A program made the position numbers and the translations under genes. This document shows positions 16,715 through 25,909 of a DNA stretch of 49,027 bases, in pieces. Source of the stretch: an uncultured Thiohalocapsa sp. (lineage in GTDB: Bacteria > Pseudomonadota > Gammaproteobacteria > Chromatiales > Chromatiaceae); NCBI RefSeq assembly GCF_913062725.1, contig NZ_CAJXWY010000029.1:1-49027 (forward strand). The letters run 5' to 3'. The stretch's first letter is position 1; each line of letters begins with the position of its first letter. The notes below the pieces were generated by a model, which did no database searches, was not told the DNA's origin, and worked only from the letters and a program-made list of their open reading frames with translations.

Positions 16715-17329
16715 ATGATGGTGTTCGCCGCCGGCCTCGCGGCCGCTGGCCTCGTGTTCCACGTGCTGGGGCTGTTCTCGCGCCTGCTGCGACCACGCCG
16801 GCTGCTTGCGTACCAGCGCCGCGAGGGCTTTCTGGACTTCCAGCAGCGGCTTTGTCTGGGCACCATCGAGGAGGCGGTCGGGGGCGATTTCCGCATCTTT
16901 GCGCGTGTGGCCGCGGGCGCCGTGCTGTCGGCGGATGAGCGCCTGGGCCGGCGCCGACGGCGCGCTGCGGAGCGGGCGTTGGCGGGCGGCGTGCTCGACT
17001 TCCTGGTGTGCTCGGCCGCAGACACCTATCCGTTGTGTGCGGTGCTGGCGAGCCCGCCGGAGCCGGGTCGAGCGCGCCGTCGGGCGCTCGCCGCGCTGCG
17101 CATGGCCTGCGATGATGCGGGGCTGGCGCTGGTGGAGCTGACCCTCGCGGACGGCTATGACCTTGGCGCGATCCGCCGGGAGCTGCTCGCTGCCATCGGC
17201 GGTACGGAGGTGCAAAGCGCCTCCGCACCCGATCCGGTGGCGCCCGAGGAGGAGTCGCTGTTGGCGGAGCTGGCGGCGGTCATGCAGGAGCCGGACGGCC
17301 ACGATACCGGCGCCCGGGGGCGGCGCTGA
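16715..17329 (+). CDS. Membrane-anchored DUF2726 protein
   Basis: The 204-residue protein starts with a membrane segment (MMVFAAGLAAAGLVFHVLGL) and continues with a DUF2726-like domain, a family related in fold to PD-(D/E)XK nucleases. Recognisable stretches are LGTIEEAVGGDFRIFARV, LDFLVCSAADTYPLCAVL and the YDLGAIRRELLA end. The acidic catalytic residues that nuclease-like members carry after the LDF strand are replaced (CSAAD), so nuclease activity is doubtful. I chose the ATG at 16715 because GGAG lies 9 nt upstream. It is divergent from ccmA. The C-terminal 30 residues are acidic. Its role is unknown. Confidence 0.75.
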   Translation: MMVFAAGLAAAGLVFHVLGLFSRLLRPRRLLAYQRREGFLDFQQRLCLGTIEEAVGGDFRIFARVAAGAVLSADERLGRRRRRAAERALAGGVLDFLVCSAADTYPLCAVLASPPEPGRARRRALAALRMACDDAGLALVELTLADGYDLGAIRRELLAAIGGTEVQSASAPDPVAPEEESLLAELAAVMQEPDGHDTGARGRR

Positions 17330-17352
17330 GGCACGGGCGTCACCCGCCGCCG

Positions 17353-17679
17353 TCAGGTCGCCGGTCGGGAGGTGTCCAACAGCAGGCGGCCGTCGCGCTC
17401 TAGCAGGCGGAATGTGGCGATGGGCTCGTCCGCCGGTGGCTCCTGGGGCTCGCCGGTCTCGAGGCTGAACCAGCTGCCGTGCAGGGAGCATTTGATGTAG
17501 GCGCCATCCAGGCAGCCGTACGACAGCGGATAGTCTTCATGACTGCAATTGTCCTCGACGGCATAGAAGCGATCTTCGACACGCGCGATGATGTAGCTGC
17601 GCCCGTCGATCTTGGCGGTGGTGAATTTGCCGGGAGCGAGATCGGCGGCGGCACCGACATCCTGCAACTGCGCATCCAT
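17353..17679 (-). CDS. Rieske-type [2Fe-2S] ferredoxin
   Basis: This is a small soluble electron carrier of 108 residues. The two Rieske ligand pairs are intact: C45-x-H47 (CSHEDYPLS) and C64-x2-H67 (CSLHGSWF), 16 residues apart, with the downstream FSLETGEP turn typical of dioxygenase-type Rieske ferredoxins. The ATG at 17679 has a strong GAGGGG site. It follows the TrpD-like gene by 12 nt, so the two are almost certainly cotranscribed. No oxygenase or reductase gene is adjacent, so its electron partner is unknown; the TrpD-like protein or the NADH-producing Lpd nearby are candidates by context only. Confidence 0.92.
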   Translation of the reverse strand: MDAQLQDVGAAADLAPGKFTTAKIDGRSYIIARVEDRFYAVEDNCSHEDYPLSYGCLDGAYIKCSLHGSWFSLETGEPQEPPADEPIATFRLLERDGRLLLDTSRPAT

Positions 17680-17691
17680 GGTGAAGCCCCC

Positions 17692-18792
17692 TCAGCGCAG
17701 CCGCCGCGCCGCCGCACCCGAATCGAGCACGGCGCGGATGCGATCGGCCCCCGCCTGCTGGGTCTGCGCCCGCCCCAGATGCCAAAGCACCAGGGCGCCG
17801 GCGCACACCAGACTGTCGTAGGTGGGACCGCGCTGCCCTTCGAGCGCCGCCATGCCGGCGTGCGCCGCGGCCTCGGCGGTGGCGCGCACGTCGACGGCCA
17901 CGGCGATGTCGTCGCCCGGGCGGCTCGCGGTGGGCAGATCTTCGGGCAGCTGCGGTGCGCGTACGCTCTGCTCGATGCCGAGTGCGGCGGGGTCGATGTC
18001 GAACGGTTGTTCCTCGCCCATGTGCTGGTAGTTGAAACACACGCCCTTCTGGCGTAGCGAGGGCACGACGCCGCCCTCGACACCGCGCACCAGCAGGGCC
18101 GAGTCGAAGCCGGCATGGCGGGCGAGCAGGGCGTAGATGCGCGGGTAGGGCTTGTGCACATAGCCCGTCACCAGGTGGGTTTTCTTGCGGCCATGGATGG
18201 GTCGGGCCATGACTTCGACGGTGGTGATCACCTGGCGCTTGACGATGGTGCCGCGCAGGGGGACGAGATCGTGCAGTTTCGGCGCGAAGGCGCGCTGGTC
18301 GACATAGCTCCAGCCGATGGCGGGGTCTGCGATGCGTGTGGCGGCGTCCTGCGGCGAGAGGTCGACGGCGATGCCGGCGGCCTCCAACACGTGGCGGTGG
18401 GTGACGCCGAACTTCGGGCCGACGGCGTCGAGCCCATGGCTCACCGCCGGCATGCCGCACTCGGCGAGCACCGGGGCCAGGAAGGGCGAGGCCGGCAGGC
18501 AGCGGTTGTAACCGTCGTAGGGGTCGGCGATGTCCACCACCTCGTCGACGTCGGCCACCTGATGCAGGGTGGCGGCGCGCACGGCCTCGAGCACGCCGCG
18601 CTGCTCATCGTCGGTCTCGCGCTTCATGCGCAGGGCGATCATGAAAATGCCGCTCTGCACCGGGTCCACCTCGGCGTCGAGGATGGCCCGCATGCCGAGG
18701 CGCGCCTCGTCGAGGGAAATATCCTTGGAGAGCTCGGGACCCGTGGCGATGCGCTGGATGATGGAGCGCATCGAGCGTTGAATGTCGTTCAT
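17692..18792 (-). CDS. TrpD-fold (glycosyltransferase family 3) protein, diverged
   Basis: The 366-residue protein aligns in layout with anthranilate phosphoribosyltransferase/TrpD2: a helical N-terminal domain (about 1-75), then an alpha/beta domain with LVRGVEGGVVPS near 234-245, corresponding to the VVHGxDGxDE region. The key PRPP-binding GTGGD motif is replaced by ADPYDGYNRC at about 89-98, and KHGNR by SHGLDAVGPK at 118-127. It is therefore unlikely to make phosphoribosyl-anthranilate. A basic insertion, PIHGRKKTHLVTGYVHKPYP, is unlike TrpD. It sits between lpd and a Rieske ferredoxin gene with 12-nt spacing to the latter and 146 nt from lpd. The substrate is unknown. Confidence 0.8.
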   Translation of the reverse strand: MNDIQRSMRSIIQRIATGPELSKDISLDEARLGMRAILDAEVDPVQSGIFMIALRMKRETDDEQRGVLEAVRAATLHQVADVDEVVDIADPYDGYNRCLPASPFLAPVLAECGMPAVSHGLDAVGPKFGVTHRHVLEAAGIAVDLSPQDAATRIADPAIGWSYVDQRAFAPKLHDLVPLRGTIVKRQVITTVEVMARPIHGRKKTHLVTGYVHKPYPRIYALLARHAGFDSALLVRGVEGGVVPSLRQKGVCFNYQHMGEEQPFDIDPAALGIEQSVRAPQLPEDLPTASRPGDDIAVAVDVRATAEAAAHAGMAALEGQRGPTYDSLVCAGALVLWHLGRAQTQQAGADRIRAVLDSGAAARRLR

Positions 18793-18938
18793 CGCGTCTG
18801 ACTACCTGCTGTGTTGAGTCGTCGCGCCACCGCGCGTCGTTGCCGCATGCACGTCGGGGTTGCAGGGCGACGCTTCAACCTGGCAGCCGCCGTCGACGGC
18901 GTCATGCTCGTGGCGAAGACCAGCACGGCGCATCGGCG

Positions 18939-20369
18939 TCAACGTTTCTTGGGTGGCAGCAGATCCGTGATGGAGCCGTGGGCCATTTCCGCCGCAAGCC
19001 CGATGGTCTCGTTCAGCGTCGGGTGGGGGTGGATGCTCATGCCGATGTCTTCCATGTCCGCGCCCATCTCCAGCGCTAGCACCGTCTCGCCGATGAGCTC
19101 GCCGGCGTTGGGGCCGACGATGCCGGCGCCGAGGATGCGCTTGGTCTCAGGGTCGAAGAGCAGCTTGGTCAGGCCCTCGTCGCGGTGGATGCCGAGGGCC
19201 CGGCCGCTGGCGGCCCAGGGGAAGACGCCCTTTTCCACCGCGATACCTTGCGCGCTGGCCTCGTGCTCGGTGAGGCCCATCCAGGCCACCTCGGGATCCG
19301 TGTAGGCGACGGATGGAATGGTGAGCGGGTCGAACAGCGCGGGCTCACCGGCGATGACCTCCGCCGCGACCTTGCCCTCGTGGGTGGCCTTGTGGGCGAG
19401 CATGGGGCCGCCGACGACATCACCGATGGCGAAAATGTTGGGCACGTTGGTGCGCATGTGCTGATCGGTTTTGATGAAGCCGTGCGCGTCCACGTTGACG
19501 CCGGCGGTCTCGGCGTTGATGAGCTTGCCGTTGGGCCGGCGGCCGATGGCCACCAGCACCTTGTCGTAGGTGGCCTCGCCGGGGGACTTACCCTCGAATT
19601 CCACCTTGATGCCCTCGCCGGTGGCTTCCATGCGCGCGACCTTGGTCTCGAGGAAGATCTTGCGGTAGCGCTTCTTGATCACCTTCTGGAAGGCGCGCAC
19701 CAGGTCCAGGTCGACCCCCGGCATCAGCTGGCTCTTGAGCTCCACGACATCGATGTGACTGCCCAGGGCCGCGTAGACGCTGGCCATTTCCAGGCCGATG
19801 ATACCGCCGCCCACCACCAGCATGCGCTCGGGGATGGCGTCGATTTGCAGGGCATCGGTGGAGTCCATGACCCGCGGATCATCGTGGGGGAAGCCCGGGA
19901 TGCGGATGGGCGCGGAGCCGGCGGCGATGATGCAGTTGTCGAAGGTGACCGTCACTTTGCCCTCGCGGCTGTCCACGCCGATGCGATTCGGCGCCTCGAA
20001 GCGCCCGCTGCCCTGCACCACCTCCACGCCGCGTTGCTTGGCCATGCCGGATAGGCCCGTGGTGAGCTTTTTCACCACCTTGTCCTTGCCGGCGCGCATT
20101 GTGTCCAGATCGATCTCGGGCGGCGCGAAGGTGACGCCCATGGCACCCATGGTTTTGGTCTCTTCGATGATGGCCGCCGTGTGCAGCAACGCCTTGGACG
20201 GGATGCAGCCGACATTGAGGCAGACGCCACCGAGGGTGGGATAGCGCTCGATGAGCACCACGCGGAGCCCCAGGTCAGCAGCGCGGAAGGCCGCCGTATA
20301 GCCGCCGGGCCCGGCACCGAGTACGGCGACCTGGGCGCTGAGCTCTTTGACGGAAGGGGAGTCGGTCAT
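18939..20369 (-). CDS. lpdA: Dihydrolipoyl dehydrogenase (E3)
   Basis: This is a flavoenzyme that reoxidises dihydrolipoyl groups of E2 and reduces NAD+. The 476-residue protein has the FAD-binding GAGPGGYTAA at 18-27, the redox disulfide GGVCLNVGCIPS (Cys50, Cys55), an NAD-binding GGGIIGLEMA and the C-terminal HPHPTLNE with the active-site His-Glu pair. There is no fused lipoyl domain. The ATG at 20369 has GAGG upstream. It is downstream of aceE-aceF and the AhpD-like gene on the same strand; a 351-nt gap before it leaves room for its own promoter. Confidence 0.96.
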   Translation of the reverse strand: MTDSPSVKELSAQVAVLGAGPGGYTAAFRAADLGLRVVLIERYPTLGGVCLNVGCIPSKALLHTAAIIEETKTMGAMGVTFAPPEIDLDTMRAGKDKVVKKLTTGLSGMAKQRGVEVVQGSGRFEAPNRIGVDSREGKVTVTFDNCIIAAGSAPIRIPGFPHDDPRVMDSTDALQIDAIPERMLVVGGGIIGLEMASVYAALGSHIDVVELKSQLMPGVDLDLVRAFQKVIKKRYRKIFLETKVARMEATGEGIKVEFEGKSPGEATYDKVLVAIGRRPNGKLINAETAGVNVDAHGFIKTDQHMRTNVPNIFAIGDVVGGPMLAHKATHEGKVAAEVIAGEPALFDPLTIPSVAYTDPEVAWMGLTEHEASAQGIAVEKGVFPWAASGRALGIHRDEGLTKLLFDPETKRILGAGIVGPNAGELIGETVLALEMGADMEDIGMSIHPHPTLNETIGLAAEMAHGSITDLLPPKKR

Positions 20370-20720
20370 GGGCGTGCCTCTGGCGTGCGGAGATGGGTCG
20401 GTTGCCTGGGGTGGCGTCTGATGCGGTGGTTTCTGGCCAGCGGGGCAGCCGCGGTGAGCCCCGGCGGGCTCAGGCATGACGCAGCAACGACGTGACCGTC
20501 ACCGCGACATGCCGACGGTCGGGTCGACGCGCAGGCCGAGACGCTCCGGTCCCGGCGCTGGCGCTGGCGTTGGTGGGATGATGCGCCCATTCGCCCATCC
20601 CAGCCAAGCCCAGCGGTGCTGAATGGCCCCGTCGCCGGGGATTGGGCGCATGGATCACGCGACGATTGGGCTGCAGCCGTCGGCGGCCGGGCATGCCGAC
20701 GGCGCGCAGCCCGGGCGCGC
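20370..20720. other. Intergenic gap between AhpD-like gene and lpd
   Basis: This is 351 nt of high-GC sequence with long spurious frames but no recognised protein. It contains a hairpin GAGCCC (20456-20461) / GGGCTC (20466-20471) with a 4-nt loop and no T run, which may attenuate or terminate transcription between the two genes. I see no clear promoter hexamers. Confidence 0.4.
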
Positions 20721-21320
20721 TCACACACGTACGCCGCAGCCGCCGAGCTGCCGACGCACGATGGGGTCGGTGCGGTTTTTCGAGGTGGCTGCTTTCATGA
20801 AGACGACGACGCGGTCGATATCGCGAATCACACCGAGCAGGGTCGACGGGTCCGGCCAGCGGTCCTTGAGCGATTCGAAGGCCATTTCCATCAGCGGCTC
20901 GTCGGCGCGGGCGATGCCCACGGCATAGGCCGTCGCGCAGGCGAGGCCGGGATGGCGGTGATGGATGCGGCTGGCGAAGCGCCGCCAGGACGTCACCCAG
21001 CCGGCCCATTCCAGATCGGACACGTCCGCTTTGGCGGTGCGCAGGAAGAGCACCGTCTTCACCAGTTCGTCCTGCCAGTGCCACTCCGGCAGACCGGTCT
21101 TGGCGCGCAGCCGGTCGATGACCTTGCCGTGGAACACGCGGCAGTGGTCGCACTGGTAGTAGAGCGCCAGAGCGTAGGCGATATATTCGCGCTCCAGCTC
21201 ACTGAGGGTGAAGGGGTCGGACTCCCCGGGGGAGCCGGAGAAGGTGTGTGCATGGAGCTCGTTCAGCACATCGTTGAACGACTGACCCTGGATGGACTCT
21301 CGTACGGCTCGCCCCGTCAT
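20721..21320 (-). CDS. AhpD-like (carboxymuconolactone decarboxylase family) protein
   Basis: The 199-residue protein carries the AhpD-type thiol site YYQCDHCRVFH. Glu45, Cys57, His59, Cys60 and His64 reproduce the spacing of the five catalytic residues known in mycobacterial AhpD (Glu118, Cys130, His132, Cys133, His137). Such proteins relay electrons from dihydrolipoyl groups to peroxiredoxins or act directly on peroxides. It lies between aceF (139 nt) and lpd (351 nt) on the same strand, which is exactly the electron source AhpD uses. I chose the ATG at 21320 because GAGG lies 8 nt upstream; a GTG three codons earlier is possible. No ahpC is nearby, so the peroxidase partner, if any, is elsewhere. 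Confidence 0.85.
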   Translation of the reverse strand: MTGRAVRESIQGQSFNDVLNELHAHTFSGSPGESDPFTLSELEREYIAYALALYYQCDHCRVFHGKVIDRLRAKTGLPEWHWQDELVKTVLFLRTAKADVSDLEWAGWVTSWRRFASRIHHRHPGLACATAYAVGIARADEPLMEMAFESLKDRWPDPSTLLGVIRDIDRVVVFMKAATSKNRTDPIVRRQLGGCGVRV

Positions 21321-21459
21321 GATTCGCACCTCATACAGCTGCGGTGGTATTTCAGTATCAGGTGATATTGTGGGGCTTGAGCGCCGGTTTGCCCATGTCC
21401 GGGGTCACGTTTGCGCGATGCGCGCCGGATCGTGACGTCCGTCGGACATCGCAGTGCGC

Positions 21460-23190
21460 CTATAACAATAAGCGCCGAATATCCCCGAGCAGGCGCGCCA
21501 ACAGTGTCGTAAAGCGCACGCCATCGGCGCCGTCGACGACACGATGGTCGTAGGACAGCGACAGCGGCAGCAGCAGCCGCGGCGCGAACTCCGAGCCGTT
21601 CCAGACGGGCTTCAGCTCGGAGCGGGCGACGCCGAGGATGGCCACCTCCGGCGCGTTGACGATGGGCGTGAAGCCGGTGCCGCCGATGCCGCCGAGGCTG
21701 GAGATGCTGAACACGCCGCCCTGCATGTCGCCGGGCAGGAGCTTGCCGTCGCGGGCCTTGGCGCTCAATGCCATCAGCTCACGGGCGAGGTCGAACAGGC
21801 CCTTCTTGTCCACGTCCCGCAAGACGGGCACCACCAGGCCGTTGGGCGTATCCACGGCGACACCGATGTGGGTGTAGTGCTTCATCACCAGGTGCTCGCC
21901 ATCGGCGGCGAGGGAGGCCTTGAGCACGGGCATTTGCGCCAGTGCGCCGGCGACGGCCTTGAGCAGGAAGGGCATGAAGGTGAGCTTGACGCCGGCTTGC
22001 TCGGCGGCGGCTTTCTGGTCCTTGCGAAAGGCCTCGAGCGCCGTGATGTCCGCCTCATCGAACTGTGTGACATGGGGCACGGTGAGCCAGGCCCGGTGCA
22101 GGTGGGCGCCGCTCAGTTTCTTGATGCGCGACAGCGGCTGGGTCTCCACCTGCCCGAACTTGCCGAAGTCCACCGCCGGCGCCGTCGGCAGCTGCAACGG
22201 CAGGCCGGTGGTGGTGGGCGCCGCGGCTGCGCCGCCGCTGAGGGCCTGCTTGACGAAGGCCTGGACGTCGTCTTTCAGGATGCGGTTCTTGCGGCCGCTG
22301 CCTTTGACGCGCGCCAGCTCCACGCCGAGCTCGCGGGCGAAGCGGCGCACGGCCGGACTCGCATGCGCGCTGCGCCCGCTGGCGATGGCCTGCATGTCTT
22401 CCGGGCGCGGTAGCACGGGCGCCTTGCGGCGCTCGGACTCACCGGGGAGCGGCGCCGCGGCGGCGGCGGATGGCTGTGCCGCGGGCACCGCCGTTGCGGC
22501 CTGTGTCGACGCGCCCTCCTCGGCGGTGCCGTCGGGCTCGCCTGCCTCCGGGATGGCCCCGGCGCTGCCCTGGAGCGTCAGCAGCAGGTCACCCCGGTTG
22601 ATCTGGTCACCCACCTTGACGCTCACGGCTGTCACTTCACCCGCGGCGGGCGAGGGGATTTCCATGGTGGCCTTGTCCGACTCCAGCGTCAGGATGGACT
22701 GGTCCACGGCCACCTGATCGCCGGGGGCCACCAGGACCTCGATGACGGGGATGTCGGTGAAGTCGCCGATATCCGGCAGGTGCACCGGGATGGATGCTGC
22801 GGCGGCCGGGGCCGACACCGACGATGTCGGGGGCGCCGCGGCGGCGGCCGCGGGCTCGGCGCCCTGCGGCTGGGCCGGTGCCGCCGGCGCCGCCGCCCCG
22901 GCAGGCGTATCCGCCGATGCCGTATCCGCCGCGTCCGGGGCCTCAGTGGCGCTGGTTTCCACGGTCATGAGCAGCCCGTCCTTGCTCACCTTGTCGCCGA
23001 CGGCGACCTTGAGGGCCTTGACCGTGCCGCCGACGGGCGACGGTATCTCCATGGTGGCCTTGTCGCTCTCGAGCGTCAGGATGGACTGCTCGGGCTCGAT
23101 GGTATCGCCCTCGGCGACCAGCACTTCGATGATCTCGACCTCGGTGAAGTCGCCGATGTCCGGCAGCAGGACCTTCTCTAAGCTAGCCAC
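21460..23190 (-). CDS. aceF: Pyruvate dehydrogenase E2, dihydrolipoyl acetyltransferase
   Basis: E2 transfers acetyl groups from E1 to CoA through swinging lipoyl arms. The 576-residue protein has two lipoyl domains, each with the SDKATMEIPSP lipoylation site (Lys44 and Lys173), separated by alanine/proline-rich linkers. A peripheral subunit-binding domain (about 277-315) and the catalytic domain (about 340-576) follow, with the active-site motif DHRVVDG at 548-554. E. coli E2 has three lipoyl domains; two is common in other proteobacteria. It lies 64 nt after aceE. Confidence 0.96.
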   Translation of the reverse strand: MASLEKVLLPDIGDFTEVEIIEVLVAEGDTIEPEQSILTLESDKATMEIPSPVGGTVKALKVAVGDKVSKDGLLMTVETSATEAPDAADTASADTPAGAAAPAAPAQPQGAEPAAAAAAPPTSSVSAPAAAASIPVHLPDIGDFTDIPVIEVLVAPGDQVAVDQSILTLESDKATMEIPSPAAGEVTAVSVKVGDQINRGDLLLTLQGSAGAIPEAGEPDGTAEEGASTQAATAVPAAQPSAAAAAPLPGESERRKAPVLPRPEDMQAIASGRSAHASPAVRRFARELGVELARVKGSGRKNRILKDDVQAFVKQALSGGAAAAPTTTGLPLQLPTAPAVDFGKFGQVETQPLSRIKKLSGAHLHRAWLTVPHVTQFDEADITALEAFRKDQKAAAEQAGVKLTFMPFLLKAVAGALAQMPVLKASLAADGEHLVMKHYTHIGVAVDTPNGLVVPVLRDVDKKGLFDLARELMALSAKARDGKLLPGDMQGGVFSISSLGGIGGTGFTPIVNAPEVAILGVARSELKPVWNGSEFAPRLLLPLSLSYDHRVVDGADGVRFTTLLARLLGDIRRLLL

Positions 23191-23254
23191 GGCGGGTACT
23201 CCTGGATGCGTTTGGTGCAGTAATGGGTTGCGTTGGTCGCAAACAACACCGTGG

Positions 23255-25909
23255 TTAGACGGTCATCGGGTTCGGCTTGTCCGGATCGATGCGATACTGA
23301 TCGATGGCCTCGCGCACCCGCCCGGGGGTGATTGCCCCCTCGTCGGCGAGCGCCTTGAGGGCGGCGACGGCGATGTACCAGCGATTGACCTCGAAGAACT
23401 TGCGCAGTTGGCTGCGCATATCGCTGCGGCCGTAGCCATCGGTGCCCAGCGTGGAGTACCGCCGTGGCAGGTAAGGCCGGATCTGGTCCGGATAAGCGCG
23501 GATGTAGTCGGTGGCGGCGACGATGGGGCCCTCGGTGGCGTTCAGCTGCTCGGCGACATAGGGCCGGCGCGGCGGCTCGTCCGGGTGCAGCATGTTCCAG
23601 CGCTCGGCGTCGATGCCGTCGCGGCGGAGCTCGTTGAAGCTGGTGACGGACCAGACGTCGGCGGCGACATCGAAATCCCGTGCCAGCAGGTCGGCGGCGG
23701 CGATGACCTCGCGCAGAATGGTGCCGCTGCCGAGCAACTGCACCCGGTGCTTGCCGGCGTTGGCGGTGCTGAAGCGATAGAGACCCCGGCGGATGCCGTC
23801 CTCGGCCCCCGCCGGCATGGCCGGCATGGGGTAGTTCTCGTTCATGACGGTGATGTAGTAGAAGCAGTTCTCCCGCTCCTGGAACATCCGCCGCATGCCG
23901 TCGTGCACGATGACGGCCAGCTCGTAGGCGAAGGCCGGGTCGTAACTGATGCAGTTCGGGATGGTGGCGGCGACGATGTGGCTGTGCCCGTCCTGGTGCT
24001 GGAGCCCTTCGCCGGCGAGTGTGGTGCGTCCGGCGGTGCCGCCGAGCAGGAAGCCCCGCGCCTGCATGTCGCCGGCCGCCCAGATGAGATCCCCCACGCG
24101 CTGGAAGCCGAACATGGAGTAGTAGATGTAGAAGGGGATCATCGCCTGGCCGTGGTTGGCATAGGCCGTGGCGGCGGCGATCCAGGACGACATGGCCCCG
24201 GCCTCGTTGATGCCCTCCTGCAGGACCTGACCGTTCTTCTCCTCGCGGTAGTACATCACCTGATCGGAGTCCACCGGCTGATACAGCTGACCCACGTGGG
24301 AGTAGATGCCGAGCTGGCGGAACATGCCCTCCATGCCGAAGGTGCGCGCCTCGTCCGGCACGATGGGCACCACCAGCTTGCCGATCTGCTTGTCGCGGAT
24401 GATCATGGTGAGCATCCGCACCAGTGCCATGGTGGTGGACATTTCGCGCTCGCCGCTGGCCTCCAGCAGCGGCTTGAAGGTGTCCAGCCCCGGGATCGGC
24501 AGCGGCGCGAAGTCGGCCTTGCGCGCCGGCAGCGGCCCGCCCAGGGCCTCGCGGCGGGCGTGCAGATATTGCATCTCCGGGCTGTCCGCCGGCGGCTTGT
24601 AGAAGGGCGCGGCGCCGATCTGGTCGTCGGAGATCGGAATATTGAAGCGGTCACGGAAGGCCTTGAGGGCCGTCTCACCCATTTTCTTCTGCGAGTGGGT
24701 GATGTTCATGCCCTCGCCGGCGACGCCCATGCCATAGCCCTTGACGGTCTTCGCCAGGATCACCGTCGGCTGGCCCCGGTGTTGCATGGCGGCGGCATAG
24801 GCGGCGTAGACCTTCGCCGGGTCGTGGCCGCCGCGATTCAGGCGCCAGATGTCCTCGTCGGTCATGTTGGCGACCATGTCCGCCAGCTCCGGATACTTGC
24901 CGAAGAAGTGCTCGCGGGTGTAGGCGCCGCCCTTGGCCTTGTAGGCCTGGTAGTCGCCGTCGACGCACTCTTCCATGCGCTTGAGCAGCAGCCCCTGTTT
25001 GTCCCGCGCCAGCAGCGGGTCCCAGTAGCTGCCCCAGATGACCTTGATGACGTTCCAGCCGGCGCCGCGGAAGACGGCCTCGAGCTCCTGGATGATCTTG
25101 CCGTTGCCGCGCACCGGGCCGTCCAGGCGCTGCAGGTTGCAGTTGACCACGAAGACCAGGTTGTCGAGGCGCTCGCGGGCGGCGAGGGAAATGGCGCCCA
25201 GGGACTCGGGCTCGTCCATCTCGCCGTCGCCCAGGAAGGCCCAGACCTTGCGGCCCTCGGTGTTCACGATCCCGCGGTCGGCGAGGTAGCGCATGAAGCG
25301 CGCCTGGTAGATGGCCATGATGGGGCCTAAGCCCATGGACACCGTCGGAAACTGCCAGAAGCCCGGCATCAGCCAGGGATGGGGATAGGACGACAGGCCG
25401 TGGCCGTCGACCTCCTGGCGGAAGCCGTAGAGCTGCTCCTCGCTGAGGCGGCCTTCGAGGTAGGCGCGGGCATAGATGCCCGGCGCCGAATGGCCCTGGA
25501 CGAACACCAGGTCGCCGCCAAAATCCTTGTTGGCGGCGCGAAAGAAATGGTTCAGGCCGACGTCGTACAAGGTGGCGCTGGAGGCGAAGGACGAAATATG
25601 GCCGCCCAACTCCGTCGACAGACGGTTGGCCTGCACCACCATGGCCATGGCGTTCCAGCGTACGAAAGACCGAATCCGACGCTCCATGGCCCGATCCCCG
25701 GAAAAGCGTTCCTGCTTTTGCACCGGGATGGTGTTGACATAGGCTGTGTTGGCGCTAAACGGCAGGTACGCTCCGGAGCGACGCGCCTTGTCGATGAGGC
25801 GCTCGAGCAAATAATGGGCGCGCTCGGTGCCCTCGTGCTCGAGCACGGCGTCGAGGGACTCGAGCCACTCCTGGGTTTCTTGAGGGTCGATATCGGGCTT
25901 GCTGGCCAT
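23255..25909 (-). CDS. aceE: Pyruvate dehydrogenase E1 component, homodimeric
   Basis: This enzyme is a thiamine-diphosphate-dependent decarboxylase of pyruvate that loads E2 lipoyl groups. The 884-residue length is normal for homodimeric AceE. Landmarks include GHISSFAS at 103-110, the ThDP/Mg motif from GDGEMDEPES (227-236) to NCNLQ (256-260), and a conserved C-terminal region with SWIAAATAYANHGQAMIPFY. It is the first gene of the PDH cluster, and the upstream region carries a palindromic operator candidate overlapping a promoter. Confidence 0.97.
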   Translation of the reverse strand: MASKPDIDPQETQEWLESLDAVLEHEGTERAHYLLERLIDKARRSGAYLPFSANTAYVNTIPVQKQERFSGDRAMERRIRSFVRWNAMAMVVQANRLSTELGGHISSFASSATLYDVGLNHFFRAANKDFGGDLVFVQGHSAPGIYARAYLEGRLSEEQLYGFRQEVDGHGLSSYPHPWLMPGFWQFPTVSMGLGPIMAIYQARFMRYLADRGIVNTEGRKVWAFLGDGEMDEPESLGAISLAARERLDNLVFVVNCNLQRLDGPVRGNGKIIQELEAVFRGAGWNVIKVIWGSYWDPLLARDKQGLLLKRMEECVDGDYQAYKAKGGAYTREHFFGKYPELADMVANMTDEDIWRLNRGGHDPAKVYAAYAAAMQHRGQPTVILAKTVKGYGMGVAGEGMNITHSQKKMGETALKAFRDRFNIPISDDQIGAAPFYKPPADSPEMQYLHARREALGGPLPARKADFAPLPIPGLDTFKPLLEASGEREMSTTMALVRMLTMIIRDKQIGKLVVPIVPDEARTFGMEGMFRQLGIYSHVGQLYQPVDSDQVMYYREEKNGQVLQEGINEAGAMSSWIAAATAYANHGQAMIPFYIYYSMFGFQRVGDLIWAAGDMQARGFLLGGTAGRTTLAGEGLQHQDGHSHIVAATIPNCISYDPAFAYELAVIVHDGMRRMFQERENCFYYITVMNENYPMPAMPAGAEDGIRRGLYRFSTANAGKHRVQLLGSGTILREVIAAADLLARDFDVAADVWSVTSFNELRRDGIDAERWNMLHPDEPPRRPYVAEQLNATEGPIVAATDYIRAYPDQIRPYLPRRYSTLGTDGYGRSDMRSQLRKFFEVNRWYIAVAALKALADEGAITPGRVREAIDQYRIDPDKPNPMTV

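Noticed and set aside
22742..25330. Very long plus-strand open frame (862 codons) opposite aceE
   Set aside because: It is the antisense of aceE/aceF in a GC-rich genome, with no recognisable domain, whereas the minus strand encodes clear PDH proteins.
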